14,101 nt of DNA from assembly GCA_002297185.1 (NCBI GenBank), contig DBJV01000048.1, positions 1 to 14,101 of the forward strand, read 5' to 3'. Within the stretch, counting starts at the first letter, position 1; the number at the start of each line of letters is the position of its first letter. Made by a program: the position numbers and the translations under genes. The stretch is from Christensenella sp. UBA767 (GTDB taxonomy: Bacteria > Bacillota > Clostridia > Christensenellales > CAG-917). Shown piece by piece: positions 13,956-14,101 of the stretch. A model generated the notes under the pieces. That model did not search any database. It was not told where the DNA came from and was given only the letters and a program-made list of their open reading frames with translations.

Positions 13956-14101
13956 GCGCCTTCGGCTAGATTGCCACGCTTACGCTCGCAATGACGATAA
14001 GGTGGGACACCCACACCCGAACAAAAAGTCTGGAATACTCCTTATGTCATTCCGAGGGAGCAAAGCGACCGTGGATATCAAGGCGTAAGCCGCACACACC
14101 A
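13956..14101. repeat. Composite inverted-repeat intergenic element, copy 2
   Basis: Same organisation as copy 1 at 1531-1667 and in the same orientation on the plus strand. It has a left arm from 13956, the hairpin GTGGG-ACA-CCCAC (about 14002-14014), a linker of different sequence, and a right arm from 14045 starting GTCATTCCGAGGGA. It may continue beyond the window. It lies about 65 nt past the GH13 terminator. Confidence 0.85.

Noticed and set aside
13870..14088. 72-aa plus-strand frame at the right end
   Set aside because: It lies in the terminator and repeat element; an equivalent frame is not conserved in copy 1.

Overview
The window looks like the replication-origin neighbourhood of a low-GC Gram-positive bacterium, probably an uncultured gut-type member of the Clostridia. 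This rests on Firmicutes-length GyrB (636 aa) and GyrA (860 aa), the rsmG-parA-parB block, LuxS, strong Shine-Dalgarno sequences on the rightward genes, and moderate-GC genes separated by very AT-rich intergenic DNA. The species cannot be named from the sequence alone.

Layout. Leftward on the minus strand are parB (running off the left edge), parA and rsmG. A composite inverted-repeat element lies between parA and rsmG. Rightward come mtnN and luxS, a tight two-gene unit that detoxifies and recycles S-adenosylhomocysteine. About 2.6 kb of AT-rich DNA follows (3957-6537). It holds a frameshifted YdeI/OmdA-family pseudogene (minus), four recognisable parS centromere sites, one perfect DnaA box, short direct-repeat arrays, palindromes and terminators. 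Next is a minus-strand hemolysin-III/PAQR-like membrane protein gene, then the plus-strand gyrB-gyrA operon and a GH13 oligo-1,6-glucosidase-like gene. The window ends in a second copy of the inverted-repeat element.

How it fits together. ParA, ParB and the parS cluster form a chromosome-segregation module. Gyrase and the par/rsmG block are transcribed away from the central AT-rich interval, as expected if replication starts there. No dnaA, dnaN or recF gene lies in the interval, so the origin call is inference.

Most notable observation: all four minus-strand genes with their own promoter (parA, rsmG, the ydeI-like pseudogene and the hlyIII-like gene) have the same architecture. A -35 hexamer, 17 bp, a -10 hexamer and exactly 6 nt lead straight into the ATG, with no Shine-Dalgarno sequence. 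This predicts leaderless mRNAs. The plus-strand genes and operon-internal parB carry Shine-Dalgarno sequences.
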